Shown here in pieces: positions 8,593 to 15,953 of a DNA stretch of 26,928 nucleotides. Made by a program: the position numbers and the translations under genes. Location: contig CATVZP010000021.1 of NCBI GenBank assembly GCA_958348565.1, positions 1 through 26,928 of the forward strand. Reading direction: 5' to 3'. Below the pieces are notes generated by a model. That model did no database searches. It had not been told where the DNA came from and was given only the letters and a program-made list of their open reading frames with translations. Every line of letters starts with the position of its first letter. Positions within the stretch are counted from its first letter, which is position 1. This DNA is from an uncultured Collinsella sp. Its GTDB lineage: Bacteria > Actinomycetota > Coriobacteriia > Coriobacteriales > Coriobacteriaceae.

Positions 8593-9012
8593 CTAGGCGA
8601 GCTCGGCTCCAAGGGCGCGGCAGGCCGCCTCGCCCTCATCGTCGGGCGCATCGTAGCAAATGACGGAATCGACGACGTTGACGCCCGCCTCGTCGGCATC
8701 GGCCTTCCAGTTGTCCATCCACTCGCCCTCGGCCCACGAGTAGGAGCCAAAGAGGACGACCTTCTTATCGCCGAGGGTCTCCTTGACCCCGTCCCACATA
8801 GGCTGGAACTCGTCATACTCAAGCTCCTCGGAACCCATGGCGGGGCAGCCGAAGGCGAAGGCATCATAGTCGGTGGCCTTGTCGGCAGAGAAGTCGGCGC
8901 AGGAGATGACCTCAGCCTCGGCGCCGGCTGACGTCGCGCCCTCGGCGACGAGGTTTGCCATGGCCTCGGTGTTGCCCGTGCCGCTCCAGTAGACGACTGC
9001 GATATTGCTCAT
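8593..9012 (-). CDS. Flavodoxin
   Basis: The 139-residue protein is a short-chain flavodoxin. The FMN phosphate loop is at residues 9-15 (WSGTGNT), followed by AMANLVAEG. Later segments FAFGCPAMGSEELE and VVLFGSYSWAEGEWMDNW fit the two flavin-stacking loops. Flavodoxins carry low-potential electrons in the cytoplasm and often replace ferredoxin when iron is scarce. The start ATG is preceded by AAAGGA. It lies about 45 bases downstream of the DUF3793 gene on the same strand, so the two are probably cotranscribed. Confidence 0.93.
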   Translation of the reverse strand: MSNIAVVYWSGTGNTEAMANLVAEGATSAGAEAEVISCADFSADKATDYDAFAFGCPAMGSEELEYDEFQPMWDGVKETLGDKKVVLFGSYSWAEGEWMDNWKADADEAGVNVVDSVICYDAPDDEGEAACRALGAELA

Positions 9013-9058
9013 ATGTTTTCCTTTCGGTTGTGCGGCGTGCGGCCGCGTTTTGTATGCT

Positions 9059-9763
9059 CTATCGGGTTGCCTGGGCAAGTTGCGCCAGGCTGCAGCCCTG
9101 CTGATAGACAAAGGTGAAGTATTGGGTGCAGGCACGGTAGGCATCAAACGTCGCAAGCGCCTGCTCGACATTTGCGTAGACCTTCCAGGCCCCAAAGACC
9201 TTGTAGTTCTCGCCGCGCTGGACGATAAACTCGTGCACGTCGTCGTAGGGATATCCCAGGAAATAGCCAATTTCGTGTGGAAACTCGCAGGTGCAGTCTT
9301 TGCTGCAGCTAGCTTGCTGGGGTAGTGCGCATCGAGTCTGGCTGCAGGCGCATTCCGCGGCGTTATTGCTCGCGAGCGTGATGCGCGATGCCAGGTGCAC
9401 AAGGCATGTCGAAAGGTCTCTCGTGTCGTAGCCTTCCGAGGCGAGGGCCGTTTGGGCGCGAGGGTCTGCGAAATAGGTGGTGAGGCTTTTGGCTCGGTAC
9501 ACGTATACGAGCGCTCCGCAGGGCCGCCAGACCAAAACGCTCAGGTGGATGCCGAGCGGGTCAAGCTCGCGATTGCACTGGGCGATAACGTTGAGCAGGC
9601 GTGCTCGGCGTTCTGCGATGGTTTCGGTTGCGGTCGAGCCGTCCCCGTGGGCGTAGGTGCCTGGATAGGTAAAGAGCGATGCCGGCTTGATGCCCGCGAG
9701 CGTGGGGGAGCAGTTGCGCACGACCGCTGCCTGAAACGTTGGAATGTCTATGGTTCGAGTCAC
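9059..9763 (-). CDS. DUF3793 family protein
   Basis: The 234-residue protein fits the DUF3793 family: FPHEIGYFLGYPYDDVHEFI and YKVFGAWKVYANVEQALATF are its typical core, and PTLAGIKPASLF is typical of the N-terminus. Ahead of the core is a cysteine cluster (ECACSQTRC, then CSKDCTC) that could bind metal or an iron-sulfur cluster; that is inference. GTG 9763 with AAGGAG six bases upstream is a better start than the in-frame GTG at 9784. Function is unknown, but in anaerobes such genes often neighbour flavodoxin and iron-transport genes. Here it leads a two-gene unit with flavodoxin behind a promoter carrying a DtxR-like sequence. Confidence 0.85.
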   Translation of the reverse strand: MTRTIDIPTFQAAVVRNCSPTLAGIKPASLFTYPGTYAHGDGSTATETIAERRARLLNVIAQCNRELDPLGIHLSVLVWRPCGALVYVYRAKSLTTYFADPRAQTALASEGYDTRDLSTCLVHLASRITLASNNAAECACSQTRCALPQQASCSKDCTCEFPHEIGYFLGYPYDDVHEFIVQRGENYKVFGAWKVYANVEQALATFDAYRACTQYFTFVYQQGCSLAQLAQATR

Positions 9764-9785
9764 GGCGCTCCTTCTGGTCCTCACT

Positions 9786-9828
9786 GTTAGCCTAGGAAAA
9801 CTTATACACGAAAGTAAGCCTTGGTCAA
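9786..9828 (-). promoter_or_regulatory. Promoter of DUF3793-flavodoxin operon with DtxR-like box
   Basis: On the minus strand TTGACC (9828-9823) and TATAAG (9806-9801) are 16 bases apart. The expected start of transcription overlaps GTTAGCCTA (9786-9794), which equals the central half of the DtxR/IdeR iron box (GGTTAGSCTAACC). The other half is degenerate. Iron repression is therefore a reasonable but unproven inference. Confidence 0.5.
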
Positions 9829-9880
9829 CTAAAAAGTTTGAACAGGGAAACTAATTGACCGAACGGACATGTTTTTGGGT

Positions 9881-9907
9881 TAAGATGGGGACACCCCATG
9901 GGGGTAT
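9881..9907 (+). promoter_or_regulatory. Candidate -10 element and CsoR-like GC palindrome
   Basis: TAAGAT (9881-9886) is a plausible -10; TTGACC (9855-9860) upstream is 20 bases away, longer than ideal. The palindrome ACCCCATGGGGGTAT (9893-9907) overlaps the expected start site and resembles operators of CsoR-type copper sensors. GGTCAACTA (9823-9831) and TAATTGACC (9852-9860) form a further spaced inverted repeat in the same divergent region. Confidence 0.4.
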
Positions 9908-9936
9908 CTAGATAGGGCTACTTGAAAGGGGAACGC

Positions 9937-10320
9937 ATGAGTGACTTGCTCAACCCTGCGAATCTCATTGTGCTTGCCGTGATTGTCGTTGGGATGTTCT
10001 TTGGCCTGCGGCGCATTGTCGCTTCGACACACGGGAAGAGTTGTTGCAGCGATGGCGCGAGCGGCAAGAAGGCCAAAAAGGTTGTTGTGACGGATACCGA
10101 TCCGTCCCACTACCCCTATAGCGATGAGTTGCTCATCGGCGGCATGAGCTGCGACGGCTGCGCCCGGAATGTGACCAATGCCCTCAATGCGCTTGATGGC
10201 GTGTGGGCTACGGTGACGTATGCGGACCACACGGCACGCGTGCGCTCGAAGCGCCCGGTTGATCGCGACACACTCGAGATGGCAGTGAGGGGCGCGGGCT
10301 ATTTCGTTATGAAAATGTAG
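9937..10320 (+). CDS. Membrane-anchored heavy-metal-associated (HMA) domain protein
   Basis: The 127-residue protein has one N-terminal membrane helix (about residues 9-28), a short basic segment with a Cys pair (SCCSDG, 36-37) and a C-terminal HMA domain (about 63-127) with the metal-binding motif GGMSCDGC (Met70, Cys72, Cys75). HMA domains hand soft metals such as Cu(I) between proteins. The N-terminal helix plus Cys-rich stretch resembles the small FeoB-associated Cys-rich membrane proteins, so this may be a fusion of the two ideas. ATG 9937 follows AAAGGGG. It is divergent from the DUF3793-flavodoxin unit. No metal-transporting ATPase is adjacent. Confidence 0.8.
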   Translation: MSDLLNPANLIVLAVIVVGMFFGLRRIVASTHGKSCCSDGASGKKAKKVVVTDTDPSHYPYSDELLIGGMSCDGCARNVTNALNALDGVWATVTYADHTARVRSKRPVDRDTLEMAVRGAGYFVMKM

Positions 10321-10593
10321 GCGTTGCCCTCTCCGGTGGGTACCGGCCTCCTGCCCACTGTGACTATCGGCATCCAAAAATTTGCGCAAAAAATAATCTT
10401 TAGATGCGGCAAAAGTGGAGTTTGGTGACGGTTTGCGCGGAATTCGCTACCAATCGAGCATCCATTAACCCGTCCAAAAAAATATAAGTGTATATTTATA
10501 CCCTGATTATTGCTGTGCTCAGATTGCAATTAACCGTGGACAGAAATGAAGAATGCTAAAACTGGGCTTTAGGACAGGGGAGGCTATGGCCTT
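10321..10593 (+). promoter_or_regulatory. AT-rich intergenic region upstream of the surface-protein gene
   Basis: This 273-base gap is much richer in A and T than its surroundings. It holds a perfect palindrome TTTGCGCAAA (10381-10390), a second TTTGCGC nearby, and the run AAAAAAATATAAGTGTATA with several -10-like hexamers. I cannot settle on one promoter. GGGGAGG (about 10577-10583) serves the downstream gene. Confidence 0.35.
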
Positions 10594-13092
10594 ATGAGAC
10601 GAGTGGGAACACTTGGCTTGGTGGCAGCGCTTGCCGCTATCTTGGTATCGCCGCTGCCGGCGCACGCCGAAGACGCTTCGAGTGCCGTTACCTACAATGC
10701 GGGAAATGGGTATTCCTTTGAGAAGCTCTCGCATCCTACGGTAGGAACGTCGCAGCCGGATGGCATCGTCGACTACCAGGGTGACGGTGTCGTTGCCGTT
10801 CCGGGCGCCGACGGTAATACTGCCAACAACGAAGGCGATCGCGGCCAGAGCTACACGTGGGCGGCTGCGAGCTATGGTGACTGGCTTTATGTGGGCACCT
10901 GCTATGCGGCGATGGGCAACACGCTTACGCTCATGAACGGCACGCTGGGCGATTCCTTTGATGCCGAGACCATGCGTCTGACGCTGGAGGCCATGTTTAA
11001 CGGCACGTTCTTCTACGGACAGCAGAAGGAGGACGGCACGGCCGACAAGGACAGCGGCGGCATCTTGGTCAAGATCAATACCAAGACCGGTGAGACCAAG
11101 CTGCTGCTCTCTGAATCGCTCAATGGCGTCGCTCCTTTGTTCCGCAATGCCGTGAGCTATAAGGGCAAACTCTATTTCTGCGGCAGCGTTAGGACCAATG
11201 GCGGCAAAAGCGGTCTGCCTGCTGTATATGAGATCGATCCTAAGACGGATGAGTACAAGGTCGTCTATCAGGGTCTTTCGAGCATGCAGGATTACGGCGC
11301 TGCCTACAAGCAGGGCATCTCAACCGGTATCCGCGGTATGTGCGTCCATGATGGCCAGCTCGTCATCAGCAACGTGGGTAAAGACGCGGCCGGTAAGTTT
11401 GTGTCGACAATCCTGACGTCGTCTGACCCCTCGAAGGGCCAGGAGAGCTTCACCGAGATTGCCAACTCGGATACGCTGTTTAACTATCCGGCGATTCGCT
11501 ATCAGGACAGCATCTACGGCGGCGCCATTTGGGATATGGTCTCGTACAATGGCCATCTCTATGCGACCATCTGCACCGGTACGCCCGAGAATGCCCCCGA
11601 TGATAATTCCATGCAGTCGTTTGCCATGGTCCGTGGCGACAAGAACGCCGACGGCAGCTATTCGTGGACTCCGATTGTCGGTGACCAGGAGGCGGACGGT
11701 GCAAAGTATTGCTTTGGCATCGATCCTGCCCGCACCCGTTCTGGTGCTGCCAACCTCATCGTCTACAACGACTACCTCTATATCGGTGAATATAACGACG
11801 AGGAGATCGCTCTCGAGCGCATTCTCTTTAATAAGTCCAATTCTGACGAGAGCGGCAAGAGCAGCATGGGCGGCGTTGACTGCTCGTTTGTGAATGCCAA
11901 TCTTGAGCAGTCGGTCAACATCTATCGCATGGACAAGGACGAGAACATGGAGCTCGTCGTTGGCGATCGCACCGACATGTTCCCCGAGGGCGGTATTTCC
12001 GGCCTGACTTCGGGCTTTGGCCGAAACGAAAACCAGTACATTTGGCGCATGCAGAAGTTCGACGGCAAACTGTATATCGGTACCTTCGATACCGCGAGCC
12101 TGCTTGAGCCGATCGGCCAGTTCTCTAATGGCGACATTATCGATATGACGCCCGAGGAGTGGGCCTCTCAGGTTCAGCGCCTTAGGGACCTGCTCAATCA
12201 CCTGCTCGACAAGAAATCGCCTGACGACCCCATCGTTCCCGTGAACACGCTTGCGGACGATGATTCAAACGAGGCCGCCGAGGTCGATGACGAGAAGACC
12301 GAGGTTGCTAAGGGCTTTGGCGACCTGGGCGATGCGCTGGAGGATGCCACGGGCGATCTTTGCGATCAGGCCGCGACGATGTCCGCGGACGTTGAGGACG
12401 ACGCCGCTTATGTCCAGAAGATCGATAGCGAGATTGCGTACTTCAAGTCCTTTGCCGATCAGTATCAGGACATGCTCGATAGCTATGAGAGCCTGAAGCA
12501 GCAGTACGAGGATGCCTATGGCGCCGAGCTGCCGGGCGATATTCAGGATGCATTCGATAAGCTGCTGAGCGAGGAGAACCTCAAGAAGCTGCAGAGCGTG
12601 CTTACGTGCATGTGTTACCTTCGCGATGCCGAGCGTGGCTTTGATATGTATGTGACCGAGGACGGCGTGAACTTTACGACGCTGACGACCAATGGCTTTA
12701 ACGATCCGTATAACCATGGTCTGCGCACCTTTGCGGTGACCAACCAGGGTCTGTGCCTCGGTACCGCCAACCCGTTCTATGGCTGCCAGGTTTGGATCCA
12801 GCGCAAGGAGAATTCTGAGAATCCGGTCGATCCCGGTACTCCGGATCCGACGGAGCCCACGGATCCTTCGCAGCCGGGTGGTGGCGATCAGCCTGGTGGT
12901 AGCCAGACGGGCGGTAACGACCAGTCGAGCAGCACCACGACCACTGTCACGACGACCGCTAAGAAGACTCCGAAGGACGGCTCGCTGCCTCACGCTGGTG
13001 ACTCGACCCTCACGCTGGTCTTGGGATTGCTGGTTGCAGCTGCCGCAGTGCTTGGCATTGCTCTCGTCTTGCGCAAGCGTTCTCGTCGCTAG
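10594..13092 (+). CDS. Secreted, probably sortase-anchored surface protein with propeller-like repeats
   Basis: The 832-residue protein has a signal peptide (cleavage likely after PAHA, residue 25) and a cell-wall tail: Pro/Gly/Thr-rich linker (about 741-790), LPHAGD (798-803, a variant of LPxTG), a hydrophobic helix and RKRSRR. The body carries repeated strand motifs such as DWLYVGT, GKLYFCG, GHLYATI, DYLYIGE, GKLYIGT and GLCLGTANPF, spaced across residues 94-735, suggesting a beta-propeller. A long acidic helical stretch (about 520-676) is inserted before the last repeat. Ligand or enzymatic role is unknown. A three-codon ORF (ATG 10586) ends in TGA overlapping the start ATG, so reinitiation is possible. 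No sortase gene is in the window. Confidence 0.8.
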   Translation: MRRVGTLGLVAALAAILVSPLPAHAEDASSAVTYNAGNGYSFEKLSHPTVGTSQPDGIVDYQGDGVVAVPGADGNTANNEGDRGQSYTWAAASYGDWLYVGTCYAAMGNTLTLMNGTLGDSFDAETMRLTLEAMFNGTFFYGQQKEDGTADKDSGGILVKINTKTGETKLLLSESLNGVAPLFRNAVSYKGKLYFCGSVRTNGGKSGLPAVYEIDPKTDEYKVVYQGLSSMQDYGAAYKQGISTGIRGMCVHDGQLVISNVGKDAAGKFVSTILTSSDPSKGQESFTEIANSDTLFNYPAIRYQDSIYGGAIWDMVSYNGHLYATICTGTPENAPDDNSMQSFAMVRGDKNADGSYSWTPIVGDQEADGAKYCFGIDPARTRSGAANLIVYNDYLYIGEYNDEEIALERILFNKSNSDESGKSSMGGVDCSFVNANLEQSVNIYRMDKDENMELVVGDRTDMFPEGGISGLTSGFGRNENQYIWRMQKFDGKLYIGTFDTASLLEPIGQFSNGDIIDMTPEEWASQVQRLRDLLNHLLDKKSPDDPIVPVNTLADDDSNEAAEVDDEKTEVAKGFGDLGDALEDATGDLCDQAATMSADVEDDAAYVQKIDSEIAYFKSFADQYQDMLDSYESLKQQYEDAYGAELPGDIQDAFDKLLSEENLKKLQSVLTCMCYLRDAERGFDMYVTEDGVNFTTLTTNGFNDPYNHGLRTFAVTNQGLCLGTANPFYGCQVWIQRKENSENPVDPGTPDPTEPTDPSQPGGGDQPGGSQTGGNDQSSSTTTTVTTTAKKTPKDGSLPHAGDSTLTLVLGLLVAAAAVLGIALVLRKRSRR

Positions 13093-13514
13093 ACTCGACC
13101 ACGCAGCTCGATGCCTTGGATATCGTCGAAGTTGATGGCGATATCCCTGAGTTTGAGCAGCTTGAACGCGGGTAGCACTTCGTCGAGAATGCCCGTGCGG
13201 CTACGATAGCCGTACGTATCGTAATAAGTGACGCGCACCAGGTCGCCGCGTTTGAGGCCCTCGAGCTTTTTCGAAAGCTCGAGGGCTTTTTCTTCTGTGA
13301 GTTCGCATTTGGGCTCAACAGTGATCTCTTGTTTGCGCACAAGCTCGTAGTATCCCGTGAGGGCGGCAAAGGGCATAAACTGCGCGGCACGGCCGGCGCG
13401 GATGGCGCCGTTGGCGGTGAGCTTGGGGTCGGCGGAGCGACGTCTTCCCTCGGGGTCCGCTAGACGTTCAAAAGGCGTCGGTGGCCGCATCGGCTGTTGT
13501 TGGGGCTTAGGCAC
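13089..13514 (-). CDS. YolD-like family protein
   Basis: The 141-residue protein matches the YolD-like family: GRAAQFMPFAALTGYYELVRKQE near residues 41-63, then a strand-rich half (GDLVRVTYYDTYGYRSRTGILDEV, FDDIQGIELR). Such proteins are small partners usually encoded next to UmuC/UvrX-type Y-family polymerases and are thought to assist or control them in translesion synthesis. GTG 13514 follows AGGAGG and overlaps the end of the polymerase gene by 8 bases, indicating translational coupling. Its stop codon overlaps the stop of the convergent surface-protein gene in a shared CTAG. Confidence 0.85.
   Translation of the reverse strand: MPKPQQQPMRPPTPFERLADPEGRRRSADPKLTANGAIRAGRAAQFMPFAALTGYYELVRKQEITVEPKCELTEEKALELSKKLEGLKRGDLVRVTYYDTYGYRSRTGILDEVLPAFKLLKLRDIAINFDDIQGIELRGRV
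13257..13291 (+). terminator. Intrinsic terminator inside the opposing yolD-like gene
   Basis: A perfect 13-bp GC-rich stem (13257-13269 with 13274-13286) closes on a TTCG tetraloop and is followed by five T residues on the plus strand only. It lies about 165 bases past the surface-protein stop, within the antisense coding sequence, and is the only terminator seen for that gene. Confidence 0.75.
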
Positions 13515-15012
13515 GATGTCCTCCTACCTGATCGTTGCGTTCGCGTGCGGTGGCGCCGGCGGTAAAGCTTAATCCCTTGATGAGTGCGTTCTTGCCGTAC
13601 TTACCCTTTACGGCCAGGACGGCGCGCGCCAGGTCGCGCTCGCGCTCATCGGCCTTAACATCGCTAAATAGGTTGATGGTGGCAAATTCCTCGGGCATGA
13701 GGTTGCCAAAGGCCAGGTTGATACGCTTGACCGGTCGTTTGGGATCGACAGTCTGCGCCCAGAGATCATCGAAATAGCCCATGATCTTCTTAAACGAATT
13801 GGTGCGCTCGGGCAGCTTGCGGGATGCATTGGAATGCGCGAACAGCGCAGCATAGCCGCCACGCGGTTTGCCGCCGTGCTCTCCCACAAAGATGCCGTCG
13901 ATTGCCTGTGCTTCGCGCACCAGGCGGCGCCGTTCGTCATCGCGCTGGACGGGCTTGGGCGCGCGGGGTGCGAGCTTGGGGCCGGCGGTTGCGGTGGGTT
14001 CGATGCTCGACGTGCTCGAACGCAAATGCCCGCATCCGTCCACATATTGCGCTGTGCCGCTAGCGTCGAGACGGCGTATGTCGGCTCGTTCGCTCGCATA
14101 ACCCACGAAGAGCGAGATGCTGTCGCAGACCACGTGCTTATCGACTAAGTCCAGCACAGCGTTGTCGACCATCTCGCGCAAGACGGTGTAGGCTTGCTCA
14201 TAGGCATAGCCTTTCGATAGCACTTGCCCCGTGGTTGTTGAGGTTGCCTGCGGGCGATAGGCCTGGATGTCGGCGATGGTTGTCGGTTCGCGCCCAAAGG
14301 CGTGGTCGATGAGATACTCGGCATTGACGCCGAGCTCGTCGTAAAGTAGGTTTTCGTCGAGCGCGGCGACACCCATTAGATCGTAGACACCGTATTTTTC
14401 GAGGCGGGCAGCCACGCCGGGGCCAATGCCCCAGATGTCGGTGATGGGGCGATGGGGCCAGATCTCCTTGCGAAAGGTCTCGTCGTCGAGTTTTCCGATG
14501 CGACTGGGCACGTGCTTGGCGGTGATATCGAGTGCAACCTTGGCCTGGAATAGGTTGGGGCCGATGCCGACCGTCGCCGTGATGCCGGTGCGTGACAGGA
14601 CCTCGTCGCGCAACATGCAGGCGAAGCCTTCCGCATCGGTGTGATAGAGGTCCAGATAGGGTGTCACGTCGATAAAGCACTCGTCAATTGAGTAGACGTG
14701 AATGTCTTGCGGACTCACGTATTCCAGATAGATGCCGTAGATTTGCGCCGACACCTCCATGTAGTGCTGCATGCGCGGTACGGCCTTGATGTAGTCGATG
14801 CCGTCGGGAATCTCGAACAGACGGCAGCGGTTGTGTATCCCGAGGTCTTTCATGGCCTGGGTAATGGCGAGGCAGATGGTCGTGCACCCGCGCGATTCGT
14901 CGGCAACGACCAGGCACGTAGTGAGGGGGTCGAGTCCGCGGTCGACGCACTCGACGCTGGCGTAAAACGTCTTAAGGTCGATGCAGATATAGGTGTGACG
15001 ATCGTGCCCCAC
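13507..15012 (-). CDS. Y-family translesion DNA polymerase (UmuC/DinB-like)
   Basis: The 501-residue protein has the Y-family palm signatures: ICIDLKTFYASVE (first catalytic Asp and the aromatic steric-gate region), SIDECFIDVT (catalytic SxDE), TATVGIGPNLFQAKVALD and the helix-hairpin-helix IWGIGPGVAARLEKYG. These enzymes copy damaged DNA with low fidelity. The C-terminal region with RTNSFKKIMGYFDDLW and RINLAFGNLMPEEF is typical of the Gram-positive UvrX/UmuC-like group paired with YolD. I chose GTG 15012 (GGGAGG upstream, then 4 bases). In-frame ATGs further upstream fall inside LexA-type sequences, so translation there is unlikely. The gene heads a two-gene operon under an SOS-type promoter. 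Confidence 0.92.
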   Translation of the reverse strand: MGHDRHTYICIDLKTFYASVECVDRGLDPLTTCLVVADESRGCTTICLAITQAMKDLGIHNRCRLFEIPDGIDYIKAVPRMQHYMEVSAQIYGIYLEYVSPQDIHVYSIDECFIDVTPYLDLYHTDAEGFACMLRDEVLSRTGITATVGIGPNLFQAKVALDITAKHVPSRIGKLDDETFRKEIWPHRPITDIWGIGPGVAARLEKYGVYDLMGVAALDENLLYDELGVNAEYLIDHAFGREPTTIADIQAYRPQATSTTTGQVLSKGYAYEQAYTVLREMVDNAVLDLVDKHVVCDSISLFVGYASERADIRRLDASGTAQYVDGCGHLRSSTSSIEPTATAGPKLAPRAPKPVQRDDERRRLVREAQAIDGIFVGEHGGKPRGGYAALFAHSNASRKLPERTNSFKKIMGYFDDLWAQTVDPKRPVKRINLAFGNLMPEEFATINLFSDVKADERERDLARAVLAVKGKYGKNALIKGLSFTAGATARERNDQVGGHRA

Positions 15013-15023
15013 GCGTCCTCCCA

Positions 15024-15084
15024 TCAAACACATGTTCTTATCGAATACATGTTCGATAATACCCGCTCGTCTGGACATCGTCAA
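15024..15084 (-). promoter_or_regulatory. SOS promoter with two LexA-type boxes
   Basis: On the minus strand TTGACG (15084-15079) and TATTAT (15061-15056) are exactly 17 bases apart. The -10 runs into a near-perfect LexA palindrome TCGAATACATGTTCGA (plus-strand 15041-15056), matching the Gram-positive consensus CGAAC-N4-GTTCG. A weaker second box (TCAAACACATGTTCTT, 15024-15039) follows. Repressor bound here would block the polymerase operon until DNA damage. Confidence 0.85.
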
Positions 15085-15105
15085 AACCTGCCCCTTTTGG
15101 TAGGT
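15084..15105 (+). repeat. Partial copy of the AAACCTG-CCCTTTT repeat
   Basis: AAACCTGCCCCTTTTGGTAG and the next two bases match 15813-15835 with two substitutions and one 1-base indel. It overlaps the outer edge of the polymerase -35 element by one base. It has no second arm and so looks like half of the palindrome seen at 15756-15835. Confidence 0.5.
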
Positions 15106-15232
15106 ATGGCCGTGCGGTTGAATCGGGTTTTAACGCAGCTCTAAAGAGTGCGAAACAGCTCGGAAAACCTTGCTTCGTAGCATGAGCCTAACGATCGATA
15201 CCACCATAAAGCACGGAAGGGTTGTGGGAAAG

Positions 15233-15754
15233 ATGGTCAATTATGGGTTTGGTATGCCGACGCGCCTTGTTGCGGATGGAGACGTGGCTCGCTGGTGCGG
15301 GCGATTGGTTGCCCACTATGGCGGCACCAAGGCACTGGTCGTGCTGGGCGGTGACAAGCATACGCGCGATGAGCTTGTCTCGGCGGCACTCGGCTCGGTT
15401 GATCGAGCTCTGCTCGAGCGCGTGCTTTTCCGCTGCGGCTCGGTTGGCGATGGGGGAGACGAGCTGATCGACGAAGCCGTGGCCCTGGCGACCGACGAAG
15501 GCGTGGACTTTGTCCTGGCGATTGGCGATGCCGATACTGCCGGCTTTGCGCGCGAACTCGCGCGTCGAATGGCGGCGCTCGATGCCGGCGAAGACGGTTT
15601 TGTCCCTTATGGATGTATTGTCTCGGAGGGCAAAGTGCCTGCCGTCGTGGGAGCCGGCGAGGTTCCCGTTTTTGCCATTATCGCTCCCGAACTGCTTGAG
15701 GGTATTGGGTCTCCTCTGCGCGAGCTGCTCGGCAGCGTATGCGCCGCGGCCTAA
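15233..15754 (+). CDS. Truncated iron-containing alcohol dehydrogenase-like protein (N-terminal domain only)
   Basis: The 173-residue reading frame resembles only the nucleotide-binding half of iron-dependent alcohol dehydrogenases: NYGFGMPTRLV at the start, YGGTKALVVLGGDKHTRDEL, and GVDFVLAIGDADTAG, where the family normally has VLAVGGGSVID. The iron-binding helical domain (about 200 residues) is missing, and the GGGS loop that holds NAD phosphate is changed. The frame is nevertheless intact. ATG 15233 fits the family N-terminus; ATG 15182 is possible but lacks a good ribosome site. It may be a decaying paralogue or a repurposed domain. It is followed by a palindromic repeat that may terminate it. 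Confidence 0.55.
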   Translation: MVNYGFGMPTRLVADGDVARWCGRLVAHYGGTKALVVLGGDKHTRDELVSAALGSVDRALLERVLFRCGSVGDGGDELIDEAVALATDEGVDFVLAIGDADTAGFARELARRMAALDAGEDGFVPYGCIVSEGKVPAVVGAGEVPVFAIIAPELLEGIGSPLRELLGSVCAAA

Positions 15755-15755
15755 T

Positions 15756-15835
15756 ACCCGCCAGGAAGGGGCAGGTTTATTTTGGTTGGTAAAGCGTTTG
15801 ACCTGCCAAAATAAACCTGTCCCTTTTTGGTCGGT
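15756..15835 (+). repeat. 80-bp palindromic repeat, possible terminator
   Basis: The core arms 15766-15785 (AAGGGGCAGGTTTATTTTGG) and 15806-15825 pair over 20 bp with one wobble. The palindrome extends outward to 15756/15835 with 11 of 15 matches and partly into the loop. TTTTT at 15824-15828 could make it a plus-strand terminator for the preceding gene. The right end matches the partial copy at 15084-15105, so it is a repeat family rather than a unique terminator. Confidence 0.7.
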
Positions 15836-15953
15836 CGCCGTTTGGGGGCGGATTGGCAACGCTCGCTGATTACGGTCTTGACCTGCGCTAGAATAGGGGC
15901 ATCTGATTATCCGGGCGCATGGAGATATGCGCCCGTATGTTGAGGAGGACTTT

